A stretch of 38,816 nt of DNA from a virus: positions 1 through 38,816 of IMG/VR virus record IMGVR_UViG_3300047176_000016; one strand, written 5' to 3'. Under the pieces are notes generated by a model. It was not told the DNA's origin and did no database searches. It saw only the letters and a program-made list of their open reading frames with translations. Positions 14,639-23,166 of the stretch are shown here, one piece after another. The stretch's first letter is position 1; every line of letters starts with the position of its first letter. The position numbers and the translations under genes were made by a program.

Positions 14639-16837
14639 ATGTCAGGTCAAGCTTATGGTTTAGGTGGTATGATTACGGTTCCTCCTGCTGTTTTGCAGGG
14701 AAATGGAGCTCCCCCTTTAGGGTTTAGAGGCGTTCAAGGCCAATCTTATTATGATAATTCACAATCTCCACCCATGGAATATGTATTCAATGGTCAAACT
14801 TGGACTACGGCGGGGGCTAATCCTGCAACAAATACATCTTTAGGAAGCGTATTCCTAGCCACTACAGCTCAAACTGAGACAGGAACTGCTCCTAGCGCTC
14901 AATATGTATCTTCAGCCAATGACGTTTATGCTTATGGACAGTCTCTTGTTTTAGCTGGAGCAAACATAGCTCAAACAACTGTAACAGGTATTGTTAACCT
15001 ATCAACAAACGCGCAGGCTGTAGCTGGAACGCCAACAGTTCCAGGTGTTACAGCTTTAGCGGTTCAGCCATCAAATTTAGCTTCTGTATTCGCTTCTCCT
15101 CCAGCAATTGGAGGAACCTTGGCAGCAGCTGGCTCATTTACCAATTTAGCTGCTTCAGGAACATTGGGAGTAACCGGAGCCTCTACATTTAGCTCAGGTA
15201 CTTTTAGTAGTACATTAGGAGTGACTGGGGCTTCAACATTTAGTTCAGGTACTTTTAGTACAACTTTAGGAGTAACAGGACTTTCAACACTTGGCGCTCT
15301 AACTCAAGTTGGAACAAGTAATATTAATGCAACTGGAGGCGCAACCACTAATATAGGAACAGGTGGCACTGGAGCTGTTAACATAGGTAATGCGACAGGA
15401 AATACCGCATTGACAGGTAATTTAACCGTTAGCGGAACTTTTACACCCTCAGGAACGTCAACGCTAGGAGCTACCACAATAGTTGGAGCAACTAATATTA
15501 ATACTTCAGGATCAGCAGCAACTATCATTGCGGGATCAAGTGGCACTGGTACTTTAGCTCTTGGTAATGCGACAGGAAATACGATCCTAACCGGGGGTTT
15601 GACAACAGCCACAGCGGCCGCAATTATTACATTAGGCGCAGCAGCTCAAACAGGAACAATTACTGTTGGATCTAGCACAGCAGCAAACAGTGTTCTAATT
15701 CAAAATGGTGTGGCAGCTTTTGCACAAATCACTAGTATTAACAATGGAGCAAACGCAGCAGCTAGCACAGTTAATATCTTGAATGGGGCAGCCACAACAG
15801 GTGCACAAACGTTAAATATATTTTCAAGCACAAGTGCAGCTACTTCTCAAACTCTAAACCTATTTAATGGTGTCAATACAGCAACTACAAATACGATAAA
15901 TATATCGACTACAACTGGAACCTTAGTAACGATGAACCTTTTGACAGGGGCGGCAGCTTCTGTTTTGAATGTGGGTTCTACTTCAATGGGAAATATCGGA
16001 TTTACCTTAGCTGCGGGAAGCGCTTTTTCTGTAACTGGGGGAACTACTACCACAATCACTTTGGGAACTAACATCACTACAGGAACAGTTTTAATTGGAG
16101 GCGCTGCCCAAACTGGCAATATAACCTTAGGAAGCACATCGGGAGCCAGCCAATCTGTCTTGATTGCAAATGGCGCAGGAGCGACCGGAACTGTTTCTAT
16201 CGCTAACATGTCGACCGCAGGTATGACAGTTAACTTGGCAAGTGCGGCAGCCATTGGAACAGCTTCTACCGTCAATATCTTGAACGGGGCTTCCAATACC
16301 GCTGCATTAACGACTAACATCATGGCAGGTGCAACCCCAGGCGCATCCGATGTCGTCAATATCATGACAGGAGCGTTTAGCGCTGGCACATCTCAATTTA
16401 ATCTCTTTACGGGTACATCAACCGGTGGAACCCAAACTACAAATATTAATACCGGAGCATCAGCTTCTACGGTGAATATAGGAAATATTACGGGAGCTAC
16501 CGCAGTTAATATTAAAGCAGGGACTGGATTAGTTAACGTGACAGGAAACCTAAATTTTGTTACATCTGGAAACAAAATTTTAAGTGCTAACGTTGGAACT
16601 ACTACAGCAGCCGGGGCAAACAGCTTTGGTTCAGTAGCTTTAGTGGGAGGAACAGCAACAGTAGCAACGACTGCCGTTACTGCAAACTCATTGATTTTCT
16701 TGACTTGTCAAGCTTTAGGAACTGTAACAATAGCTTCAGGTCTTGCAGTCACAGCAAAAACAGCAGGAACAAGTTTTGTAATAACCGCAAGTCAAGTAAC
16801 CGACACAAGTACCATTGCATGGTTTATTGTTAACTAA
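14639..16837 (+). CDS. Long repetitive tail fibre 1
   Basis: A 732-residue protein, extremely rich in Thr, Gly, Ala, Asn and Ser with almost no charged residues. The N-terminal ~110 residues differ (PPAVLQGNGAPPLGFRGV, then SYYDNSQSPPMEYVFNGQTW) and probably anchor to the tail. From about 155 it is short strand repeats: two near-identical units LGVTGASTFSSGTFS near 180-210, then many units of the type G-A-T-N-I-N-T-S-G and NIGNATGNTALTGN, as in trimeric beta-helical fibres. The last ~70 residues (NSLIFLTCQALGTVTI) form a likely tip. The repeats make it prone to copy-number change. Probably recognises the host. Confidence 0.72.
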   Translation: MSGQAYGLGGMITVPPAVLQGNGAPPLGFRGVQGQSYYDNSQSPPMEYVFNGQTWTTAGANPATNTSLGSVFLATTAQTETGTAPSAQYVSSANDVYAYGQSLVLAGANIAQTTVTGIVNLSTNAQAVAGTPTVPGVTALAVQPSNLASVFASPPAIGGTLAAAGSFTNLAASGTLGVTGASTFSSGTFSSTLGVTGASTFSSGTFSTTLGVTGLSTLGALTQVGTSNINATGGATTNIGTGGTGAVNIGNATGNTALTGNLTVSGTFTPSGTSTLGATTIVGATNINTSGSAATIIAGSSGTGTLALGNATGNTILTGGLTTATAAAIITLGAAAQTGTITVGSSTAANSVLIQNGVAAFAQITSINNGANAAASTVNILNGAATTGAQTLNIFSSTSAATSQTLNLFNGVNTATTNTINISTTTGTLVTMNLLTGAAASVLNVGSTSMGNIGFTLAAGSAFSVTGGTTTTITLGTNITTGTVLIGGAAQTGNITLGSTSGASQSVLIANGAGATGTVSIANMSTAGMTVNLASAAAIGTASTVNILNGASNTAALTTNIMAGATPGASDVVNIMTGAFSAGTSQFNLFTGTSTGGTQTTNINTGASASTVNIGNITGATAVNIKAGTGLVNVTGNLNFVTSGNKILSANVGTTTAAGANSFGSVALVGGTATVATTAVTANSLIFLTCQALGTVTIASGLAVTAKTAGTSFVITASQVTDTSTIAWFIVN

Positions 16838-16850
16838 ATATAGGGAAAAA

Positions 16851-17093
16851 ATGCTAAATAACATTTCAAAACTTGAGTTTAAAGTAAATCAAAAAGTCTA
16901 TCAAATCCTTTGTGATATAGATTCTCCTCTTGGTGATTTAAAAGAAGCTCTTTTTCAAGCTACAAAGTTTGTTGGGCAAATAGAAGACAATATAAAAGCA
17001 CAGCAAGAGCAACTAGCAAAAGAAATGGAATCTAAAGAGCCTCCTAAGGAGGAATCTCCTAAACCAGAAGGTGAAGATGGCAATAAACAATAG
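16851..17093 (+). CDS. Small helical protein between the fibre genes
   Basis: An 80-residue protein from the ATG at 16851, just after GGGAAAAA. The first half looks globular (ISKLEFKVNQKVYQILCDI), then a helix FVGQIEDNIKAQQEQLAKEM (residues about 42-61) and a low-complexity Glu/Pro/Lys tail. Its end overlaps the next gene's start by 17 nt, and it starts 13 nt after fibre 1. It may be a fibre assembly helper or a minor virion protein; no family is recognised. Confidence 0.55.
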   Translation: MLNNISKLEFKVNQKVYQILCDIDSPLGDLKEALFQATKFVGQIEDNIKAQQEQLAKEMESKEPPKEESPKPEGEDGNKQ

Positions 17094-17406
17094 TCAAGTT
17101 TGTCTATTTGGCACTGAGTTATCAGCCACTATGACAGGAGCTGCCGTATTAATCGGCATACTGCCTCAAAATCCCGTGACTTTAATTTTTGATAATCAAG
17201 GGACATCTTCAGTAGCCATTTATGTGAATGGCACTGGTGCTTCTCAATTGTGGAGAACTTTTCCAGCAGGTGAGGCTCTTGTGTTGGATTTAAGAGATAA
17301 AGCCCATGCAGCGCCAAATTTCACCCCTTCTATAGGTACTACTTTTTACGGTGTTGGAGCTTCGGGAGTTTTTTCAATTTCATATAACTACGCCCAAAAC
17401 ATGTGA
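17077..17406 (+). CDS. Small beta-rich virion protein
   Basis: A 109-residue protein from the ATG at 17077, with AGGTGAAG directly before it; an upstream in-frame ATG at 17071 lies within that site. It is beta-rich and nearly uncharged: VTLIFDNQGTSSVAIYVNGT, a Trp-Arg-Thr-Phe strand, then AGEALVLDLR and a Gly/Ser-rich end. This resembles small beta-sandwich decoration or fibre-associated proteins of phages. It lies between the two fibres in the same transcript, so a fibre-tip, adaptor or decoration role is likely. Confidence 0.55.
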   Translation: MAINNSQVCLFGTELSATMTGAAVLIGILPQNPVTLIFDNQGTSSVAIYVNGTGASQLWRTFPAGEALVLDLRDKAHAAPNFTPSIGTTFYGVGASGVFSISYNYAQNM

Positions 17407-17414
17407 GGTAGCCT

Positions 17415-19547
17415 TTGAGCCAAATATTTAAATCAGCGGCTTCAGGCGGAGGGCTTGTAACTTCAGTCGCAGGTTCTAACGGAGTAACTGCAAGTCCAAC
17501 TACAGGAGCAGTCGTTGTTTCTGGAGTGAATGCGACAACCTCATCAGTCGGCGTCGCTTCTTTCAATCCTGCTGATTTTACAGTATCTCCAAGCGGTGAA
17601 GTAACGGCAATTTCTACCGGAACTGTTACAAGCGTTTCAGGTACGGCAAATCAGGTGGCAGTCGCCAATGGAACTACGACGCCAGTGATATCATTGATCG
17701 GGCCTTATACTCCGTCTACATATACCGCTCATAGCGTATTAATAGGAGAGGGGACATCATCAATCGTAGGCGTAGGCCCAACAGCTACAGTAGGACAAGT
17801 TTTACAAAGTGCAGGGGCTTCTTCCAATCCTGCTTATAGTACGGCGACCTATCCGCTATCAACTACAATTAATCAAATCCTATTTTCAAGCGCTGCGAAT
17901 ACTATCACAGGGCTTTCCACATCGAATAATGGCGTTTTAATTACATCCGCTACAGGAGTACCCTCATTACTTGCGGCAGGAACTACAGGCCAGGTTTTAA
18001 CAGCCACAACAGGCTCTCCCCCTTCATGGGCATCACCTGCAACTTCGGGAACTGTAACTTCTGTTTCAGTTGTATCTGCTAATGGTTTTGCTGGAACTGT
18101 TGCTACCGCAACAACAACTCCTGCTATTACGATCTCAACAACAGCAACAGGAGTATTATCAGGAAATGGAACTTCTATTTCAGGAAGCGCTGTCACCCAG
18201 TTTGATGTTTTAGTAGGAGGCGCTTCAAATGCTATTTCAAGTGTAGGTCCTGGTACAGCAGGACAAATTTTACAGTCTGGGGGTGGTTCTGCAAATCCTT
18301 CGTATAGTACAAGCACGTATCCTAGTACTAATGCCATAAATACTTTATTGTACGCATCATCTGCAAATACCATGAGCGCCTTAGCAACTGCTAATAACGG
18401 AGTTTTGACTACAGGAACTACAGGAACTCCTGTCATTACAGCTCTTTCATCAAATGGGCAATTGATAATCGGGTCAGGATCAGGGGCGCCCGCCGCGGCC
18501 ACACTTACATCAGGTACTGGTGTTTCTATTGTAAACGCAGCCAATTCAATCACAGTTAATGCCACGACAACAAATAATGCCCAAGTTTCAAATCTTGGTA
18601 TTGCATATTCATCAGGAACCTTTACTGTTCAAGGCGCTACAGCCTCTTTAAGCTCTACTAATCCTGCTTATATTACTTTGCCAAGCAGAGCCACACCAGG
18701 TCTTCAAAATACTTTCACGGTTACAGCCAATCAAACATTTACAGACGCTACAGGCACAAATACTTTAGGAAATAGTTTATTTGGATTTACCACCAATATT
18801 GCATACGCTCAAGATGTTCCTTTTTATATTTATTTTGCCGCAGATAACACTGATTCTAACGGTACATTTTTCATATCACGCGTTCCCCATAGAACAGTTT
18901 GTCCTACTGCTGGAAATATAGGTCAATCTGGAAATACTCTTGCTAGCACTCAAGGCTCTTTCTTCGCATTAGCAGCAATTACCGCAGCAAATTTTGCTAG
19001 TCAACCTTGTATCTGTATAGGAGCTTTTAGAATGCGATATACAAGTTCCGCTGTTCCTTGGACTGTACAAACCTTAACAGATGGGTCAACTCCTTCACTT
19101 GCCGTAAATTTGCAAGCAGATGGCATTGGATGCTTTCATGAAGGTACTCGTTTCCAAGTGGCTACAGGTCAATTCGGAGCCGCTACAGGTTCATTTTTCG
19201 CAAATAATGGAGGAACTGCTCCAGCATGGACAACCCAAAGTTATAATTATACGATACATAAGAATGGATTCGTTAGGTTTGATATATCTGGAGCAACTTC
19301 ATCGGCAGGTTCCGGAGCTGTAACAGCCACGCTTCCCCTTCCTTTAGAGAGTATAGATTCTGGAGGAGTTCCAGGTACATTTTTAACGAGTACGGGAGTT
19401 GGAGTTGTGGATTCTAGCGCTTCAAATACAGTTGTTGTTTTTGCTGGAATAAGTTCAGTTCCCTCATTTATTTCTCCTTTCACAAATGCAAATATGGCCG
19501 CAGCAACTTTTGGAGCATCATTTACGCTCTTGATTACTACTGCTTAA
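17415..19547 (+). CDS. Long tail fibre 2 with C-terminal receptor-binding domain
   Basis: A 710-residue protein with a TTG start at 17415, preceded by GAGGTAG. Residues 1-380 are low-complexity Thr/Ser/Gly/Ala repeats. One repeat recurs with 100-150 residue spacing: ATVGQVLQSAGASSNPAYST near 125 and GTAGQILQSGGGSANPSYST near 280, each followed by a strand with INQILFSSAANT / INTLLYASSANT and then NNGVL. From about 390 to the end lies a more varied domain with aromatics and three Cys (PCICIGAF, GCFHEG), likely the receptor-binding head. It ends with a hydrophobic strand FTLLITT. It is the last gene of the rightward structural transcript. Confidence 0.7.
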   Translation: MSQIFKSAASGGGLVTSVAGSNGVTASPTTGAVVVSGVNATTSSVGVASFNPADFTVSPSGEVTAISTGTVTSVSGTANQVAVANGTTTPVISLIGPYTPSTYTAHSVLIGEGTSSIVGVGPTATVGQVLQSAGASSNPAYSTATYPLSTTINQILFSSAANTITGLSTSNNGVLITSATGVPSLLAAGTTGQVLTATTGSPPSWASPATSGTVTSVSVVSANGFAGTVATATTTPAITISTTATGVLSGNGTSISGSAVTQFDVLVGGASNAISSVGPGTAGQILQSGGGSANPSYSTSTYPSTNAINTLLYASSANTMSALATANNGVLTTGTTGTPVITALSSNGQLIIGSGSGAPAAATLTSGTGVSIVNAANSITVNATTTNNAQVSNLGIAYSSGTFTVQGATASLSSTNPAYITLPSRATPGLQNTFTVTANQTFTDATGTNTLGNSLFGFTTNIAYAQDVPFYIYFAADNTDSNGTFFISRVPHRTVCPTAGNIGQSGNTLASTQGSFFALAAITAANFASQPCICIGAFRMRYTSSAVPWTVQTLTDGSTPSLAVNLQADGIGCFHEGTRFQVATGQFGAATGSFFANNGGTAPAWTTQSYNYTIHKNGFVRFDISGATSSAGSGAVTATLPLPLESIDSGGVPGTFLTSTGVGVVDSSASNTVVVFAGISSVPSFISPFTNANMAAATFGASFTLLITTA

Positions 19548-19566
19548 TTAGGCAAAAAATTTTATT

Positions 19567-19587
19567 AATGTAAATCCGCTTTACATT
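19567..19587. terminator. Bidirectional terminator hairpin
   Basis: AATGTAAA (19567-19574) pairs perfectly with TTTACATT (19580-19587) around a 5-nt loop, in the short gap between the converging fibre 2 and minus-strand operon ends. A run of T/A follows on both sides. It is AT-rich, so probably a modest terminator for both transcripts. Confidence 0.6.
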
Positions 19588-19828
19588 ATTTAAATCTATT
19601 TTCAACCCATTCTTCTGTAAATTTTTTTAAATCTTCATGACAACAATCATTATTAGACATTTCATATTCAAAAAAATCAATCATGAATTCTATTAACATT
19701 ATACATATTTTGATTTGGGTTTCTATTTGTAATTTATCTATATCTGAACAAAAAAAATCTTTAAAATTATTTTCATTTATATCAAAATCACTTAAAGAAC
19801 CAAATTTTTTATTTTTAATATAATTCAT
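19586..19828 (-). CDS. Hypothetical 80-aa protein, end of minus operon
   Basis: An 80-residue acidic protein with a hydrophobic helix ICIMLIEFMIDFFEY (residues about 41-55), two adjacent Cys, and a charged tail (EEWVENRF). No family is recognised. It starts inside the 3' end of the upstream 164-residue gene (14-nt overlap) and is the last gene before the terminator. The N-terminal 35 residues are Asn/Asp/Phe-rich. It could be a partner of the membrane and secreted proteins in the same operon. Confidence 0.5.
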   Translation of the reverse strand: MNYIKNKKFGSLSDFDINENNFKDFFCSDIDKLQIETQIKICIMLIEFMIDFFEYEMSNNDCCHEDLKKFTEEWVENRFK

Positions 19829-20309
19829 TCAAATAATACCAATCAGGGACTTGTTCACCTTTTTTCTCAAGTTCTTGTATCAATACTTTTTTATAAAAAT
19901 CGCAAAGTGTGTAATGATATTCAGCTTCTTGTAAAGCTGTCTGTAGCTGATGCCATTCATTGATACAGGCAGCCGTATATTGATAGGCTATTAAAGAAAC
20001 AAATCCTATTATTTTATAAAAAGGTGAAGCATTATTTATGGCTGAAAATAAAAGAACAAGGCAATTATTTCCCATTTCTCTATCTGAAATATTAGGAAGT
20101 AAAACACAAATTTTTTTAGCTTTTTCTAAACAAGCTTTGCCTTCTCTTAGATGTTTTTGCAAAGCGTCTTCATAATCTTCAAGATCAGTTTCTTCGATTT
20201 CATTTTGGATAGATTTTTTATTACAACTCATCATCATTAGAAGGTCATCACTAATCGTTGCGCTAAGAAAAAAAGGCAAACAAAGCAAAATCAGAAGTAT
20301 TTTTTTCAT
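19815..20309 (-). CDS. Secreted or membrane-anchored hypothetical protein
   Basis: A 164-residue protein with a good signal peptide (MKKILLILLCLPFFLSATIS, cleavage likely near Ala17). The mature part is mostly helical with six to eight Cys, and a second hydrophobic stretch ASPFYKIIGFVSLIAY (about 94-109) could be a membrane helix. The remainder is an amphipathic helix with many Tyr/Glu. Its ATG overlaps the stop of the preceding 52-residue gene. A periplasmic or envelope phage protein not tied to the virion suggests host-surface change, exclusion of other phages, or lysis control. Confidence 0.55.
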   Translation of the reverse strand: MKKILLILLCLPFFLSATISDDLLMMMSCNKKSIQNEIEETDLEDYEDALQKHLREGKACLEKAKKICVLLPNISDREMGNNCLVLLFSAINNASPFYKIIGFVSLIAYQYTAACINEWHQLQTALQEAEYHYTLCDFYKKVLIQELEKKGEQVPDWYYLNELY

Positions 20310-20464
20310 AAGTAATTCCTAATGAGAATGTATAGGATAAAAACCAATCCATAAACAATAGCAGGTTTTTGATCTTTTGAAAAGTAATTTATTGCATAAA
20401 CCATAAAAGTAAATATGAAAGCGCTGCAACAAGTTTCTAAAAAAGGTGATAAGTGAAAAATCAT
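20306..20464 (-). CDS. Small two-helix membrane protein
   Basis: A 52-residue protein with two hydrophobic helices: CCSAFIFTFMVYAINYF (residues about 12-28) and PAIVYGLVFILYILI (about 34-48), joined by a short charged turn KDQK. Its ATG overlaps the stop of the 54-residue gene upstream (ATGA), and its own stop overlaps the next ATG. This double coupling supports it as real. A hairpin membrane topology of this size is holin- or toxin-like, but other roles are possible. Confidence 0.55.
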   Translation of the reverse strand: MIFHLSPFLETCCSAFIFTFMVYAINYFSKDQKPAIVYGLVFILYILIRNYL

Positions 20465-20625
20465 TTTTTTGGGTAACGATTCTTATGTTTTTTATCGTAA
20501 CGAATTTTCATTTTTTTTTGTTGATGTTGAGAAGATTGGTTTTTTTCACGATTACCTAAATCATATGCATCAATATTTAAAGATATAAAACTTCCTAAAA
20601 CGATAAATATAAAAATTATTTTCAT
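20461..20625 (-). CDS. Small secreted basic protein
   Basis: A 54-residue protein with a signal peptide (MKIIFIFIVLGSFISLNIDA, cleavage after Ala20) and a very basic, hydrophilic mature part of about 34 residues (QQKKMKIRYDKKHKNRYPKK at the end). Its ATG overlaps the stop of the 138-residue gene (TAATG), and its stop overlaps the next ATG. A short cationic secreted peptide could act on membranes or bind nucleic acid or surface polymers; the function is not known. Confidence 0.5.
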   Translation of the reverse strand: MKIIFIFIVLGSFISLNIDAYDLGNREKNQSSQHQQKKMKIRYDKKHKNRYPKK

Positions 20626-21041
20626 TATTTAATGAATCCTGAGTAATCATAATAAGAAGCACAAAAAGAATTATCGCAGGATTTTCCTAAAATATAAAAA
20701 TTATAGCAAAAAGGGCACCGCCAAAGTTTTAAAAAACTGAAATCCTTGGTTTTAAAAGCTTCGCTTTCAACATAATAAAAACCTTTATTATCGCAATGAA
20801 TTACTTCAGTTTGAAGCCAAATATTTTGACCTTGATGAACTTGAAAACAATGATTATCAGAGGTTATATCATTAATTCCTATATAAATCTTCTCTGAATC
20901 AGGATAGATATGTTTACAGGGATCAATTTTTTTTAAATTAGGAAATACAGAATTCCATATACCTTTATGAGAATGATTAACATATGCATTAAGATTACAT
21001 GATAAAAACCCTATTATAATAATATAAATTAACTTTCTCAT
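20625..21041 (-). CDS. Secreted cysteine-rich hypothetical protein
   Basis: A 138-residue protein with a signal peptide (MRKLIYIIIIGFLSCNLNA, cleavage near residue 19). The mature part is aromatic-rich and ends in a Cys cluster: CPFC at about 109-112, then C and C near 121 and 126. This is zinc-ribbon or disulphide-like. It heads the group of export-type genes and is followed by the coupled 54-residue gene. No family is recognised. Secretion plus paired Cys suggests a periplasmic protein with disulphides. Confidence 0.55.
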   Translation of the reverse strand: MRKLIYIIIIGFLSCNLNAYVNHSHKGIWNSVFPNLKKIDPCKHIYPDSEKIYIGINDITSDNHCFQVHQGQNIWLQTEVIHCDNKGFYYVESEAFKTKDFSFLKLWRCPFCYNFYILGKSCDNSFCASYYDYSGFIK

Positions 21042-21054
21042 AAACTTTTCTTGA

Positions 21055-21282
21055 TTATTTTTTAACTTTAATCAACATATTTCTCAATTGATCAAGCTCT
21101 TCTTGTTGTTTAAGAATTAAACCTAACAACACACCATCACTTTCTTCAAGTTTTTTATGACGTGCAAACATACCTTTTCGAACATTGTCAAAAGATTTTT
21201 TGAAATCTTCTATATCAGAACGAAGTTCTGAAACTTCATCTTGTTCTTGCTCAAATAAATCATATTGCTTACATGCTAACAT
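21055..21282 (-). CDS. Small coiled-coil protein
   Basis: A 75-residue protein that is one long charged coiled coil after a short N-terminal segment: EQEQDEVSELRSDIEDFKKS, then LEESDGVLLGLILKQQEELD and LRNMLIKVKK. It lies between a DUF551-like gene and the secreted-protein group, with 4-nt and 13-nt gaps. No specific function is recognised; coiled-coil partners in phage early operons are often adaptors. Confidence 0.5.
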   Translation of the reverse strand: MLACKQYDLFEQEQDEVSELRSDIEDFKKSFDNVRKGMFARHKKLEESDGVLLGLILKQQEELDQLRNMLIKVKK

Positions 21283-21286
21283 AATA

Positions 21287-21472
21287 TTATTTATCCCTTT
21301 CTAGCCATCTAATAATCTCTCCAATAGATTTTTTTAAAATCTCATGCTCATCGAATTTACCATCTTTGAATAAAACTTGTCCAATAGCTTTAACATTTTC
21401 GCTCCAATTAAATTGGACATGGTAAATACCTTCTTTTTTGGGTAGTCTATTTTTAACATCGATCCAAGGCAT
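21287..21472 (-). CDS. DUF551-like small protein
   Basis: A 61-residue protein opening W-I-D-V-K-N-R-L-P, the diagnostic start of the DUF551 family of short phage and bacterial proteins, followed by strands IYHVQFNW and AIGQVLFK and ending IIRWLERD. Its ATG is directly after the stop of the exonuclease gene, so it is in the same operon. DUF551 members have no established function. Other DUF551-type sequences occur at 28104, 31242, 31313 and 38017 in this genome. Confidence 0.55.
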   Translation of the reverse strand: MPWIDVKNRLPKKEGIYHVQFNWSENVKAIGQVLFKDGKFDEHEILKKSIGEIIRWLERDK

Positions 21473-22336
21473 TTAAAGTACTCTCCACTCTTCTTTTGAA
21501 GGTTTTCTATGCTTTTCTAAATTTATGGTCTTTAATTCTGGTATTTCCGAATAATCTATTTGGCCTTTCCTGAAGATTTTAGATAAGGTGACTCCTGATC
21601 CTGTAGCTTGCATACCATTCGACATGCTAAATAAGCTGTCTTTAAGCGTTTTTTGCCTTCTTTCCAAATCTGCAATTTGTTTTTTGATTTGAAGATATTC
21701 TGTAGCTGCATCTTTCCACTCCTTACTATCCATGTGTATATAGTTTTTTTTTGACTTTGGCTCTGTTTTTGTTAATACGCAATTCCAGAATTCAGCTTCT
21801 TCTCTTAAGAGATTTTCTACATACAAAGGATCATAATGCAGCTCTAAAACCTTTTGCGATTTAGAAGTATAGCTAAAGTAATAAGCTTTTTTCAAGCCTG
21901 AACATTCCATTTGGTGCATTAGTTGAGGAATATACACCGATGGTATTTCACCATCCATAGCGCATTGGTGTGTTTTCCCATCATCTCTAGGGCATTTTAT
22001 TTCTACAATAGCTTTACCTGATATCTCCATTCCATCTAAAGAAGCCATCAAATAATTAATGGTAGGATGCAAAACAACTTTAGGAACCATTAAATAGTTG
22101 GTAAGTTCCTCAAATTTTGTTAAAGCTATAGGTTCAAGATCTCTTCCTCTTTTCATATCTTCATTATCGTAACTGGAAACTTCTGGTGAAAGTTTATCTT
22201 CCCATACTTGAAGAGTAGTTTTCCAAGGATCGACACCCGCAATTACGCGGGCATCTGTAGCAGTAACTTTAGTTTTACGAAAGGCATGCCATTCGGCAGT
22301 GCGCTGTATAAATCTTTGATCAATTTGAGGTTCCAT
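21473..22336 (-). CDS. YqaJ-type exonuclease (lambda Exo-like)
   Basis: A 287-residue protein of the YqaJ/lambda exonuclease nuclease family, which degrades one strand of duplex DNA 5'-3' to expose single strands for the annealase. Visible motifs: RTAEWHAFRKTKVTATDA (residues about 12-29, including the start of the core), GVDPW, GRDLEPIA (about 63-70), then SLDGM and VEIKCP (about 113-118), the E-x-K and Asp of the PD-(D/E)XK active site. A C-terminal helix is coiled-coil. The gene starts 1 nt after the RecT stop; the pair works as a two-component recombination system. No Gam homologue is seen. Confidence 0.88.
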   Translation of the reverse strand: MEPQIDQRFIQRTAEWHAFRKTKVTATDARVIAGVDPWKTTLQVWEDKLSPEVSSYDNEDMKRGRDLEPIALTKFEELTNYLMVPKVVLHPTINYLMASLDGMEISGKAIVEIKCPRDDGKTHQCAMDGEIPSVYIPQLMHQMECSGLKKAYYFSYTSKSQKVLELHYDPLYVENLLREEAEFWNCVLTKTEPKSKKNYIHMDSKEWKDAATEYLQIKKQIADLERRQKTLKDSLFSMSNGMQATGSGVTLSKIFRKGQIDYSEIPELKTINLEKHRKPSKEEWRVL

Positions 22337-23164
22337 CTAAGCCTCCACAGCAATATCTTCAACGATTGTAATAGATTGCTGATACTCTAAAGCATTCTTT
22401 GAGAGCTTCATCTTAACCGAATCGTAAAGTTTGGATGGCAAATTTTGCAAAGAGTTCATTTGTTTAGAAATGAGCCACTCATTAATTGCCGTTTGGCAAT
22501 CAGGAGAGCAATTATCTAATAAAGAATAAAGCTCATCATATTGTTCAGAAGAAATAAATTTTTCATCTTCTACTTTAGCATCAGACATTTGAAGCTCTTC
22601 ATGTTTTATTTCAAGCCTTGGAGATTCTTCTCTGCTTTTGGCTATTTCTTTAAGCTCATCATGAGTATAACCAGCTCCTTTGATAACATCAGGAAATAAT
22701 TGCCTTGCTAGCATAGACATAGCCCTATTGTAAAGCATCACCGCAGGGTATTTGTCGTACATCATTTTAGCAATCCCAGCTCTTTTAGCATCTTCCATGC
22801 TGAAAGTGATTGTCCAAGTATCTCCATTATCTGCACGTTTACCATTCAAGATAACTTGAAGATTGGTAGATTTAGGATCTTTTGTGATGCTATGCCCAGC
22901 TCCTCGGATTAGGCAAGCCATCATTTCTGATGACATACCCACTTTTCCTTGTACAAAGTAAAGACCACCGTTTAAAGCCTCTAAAGGGTTAATTCCAAGA
23001 CTTTTTGCTTTTGAAACGATAGCAAAAATCCCTTCTTGCCCCATCTTCTGATAGTGAGGTGTTTTCATAAGCATTGAACACATTTTTTCTGTTTGTTCAA
23101 TTTCTATTAAAGCAGAACCAAAGTCATCCTTTGGTTGTATAAGCGAAATTTGTTTTGTAGTCAT
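22337..23164 (-). CDS. recT: RecT-family single-strand annealing protein
   Basis: A 275-residue RecT-type annealase. The core runs over residues about 20-175: KMGQEGIFAIVSKAKSLGIN, then NGGLYFVQGKVGMSSEMM, GDTWTITFSMEDAKRAGI, and the signature NRAMSMLARQLFPDVIKGAG. The C-terminal 90 residues are helical and variable, as usual. It anneals complementary single strands made by the adjacent YqaJ exonuclease, for replication-linked recombination and end repair, and would also support spread of the intron and HNH endonuclease. Second gene of the operon behind the promoter at 23652. Confidence 0.9.
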   Translation of the reverse strand: MTTKQISLIQPKDDFGSALIEIEQTEKMCSMLMKTPHYQKMGQEGIFAIVSKAKSLGINPLEALNGGLYFVQGKVGMSSEMMACLIRGAGHSITKDPKSTNLQVILNGKRADNGDTWTITFSMEDAKRAGIAKMMYDKYPAVMLYNRAMSMLARQLFPDVIKGAGYTHDELKEIAKSREESPRLEIKHEELQMSDAKVEDEKFISSEQYDELYSLLDNCSPDCQTAINEWLISKQMNSLQNLPSKLYDSVKMKLSKNALEYQQSITIVEDIAVEA

Positions 23165-23166
23165 GG

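Noticed and set aside
15304-16575. Long minus-strand frames (102, 180 and 60 codons) within fibre 1
   Set aside because: They are reverse complements of the Thr/Ala/Gly repeats, with Val/Pro/Ala bias and no start signals.
17873-18565. 230-codon minus-strand frame within fibre 2
   Set aside because: Same cause: the complement of low-complexity repeats, with no supporting motif.
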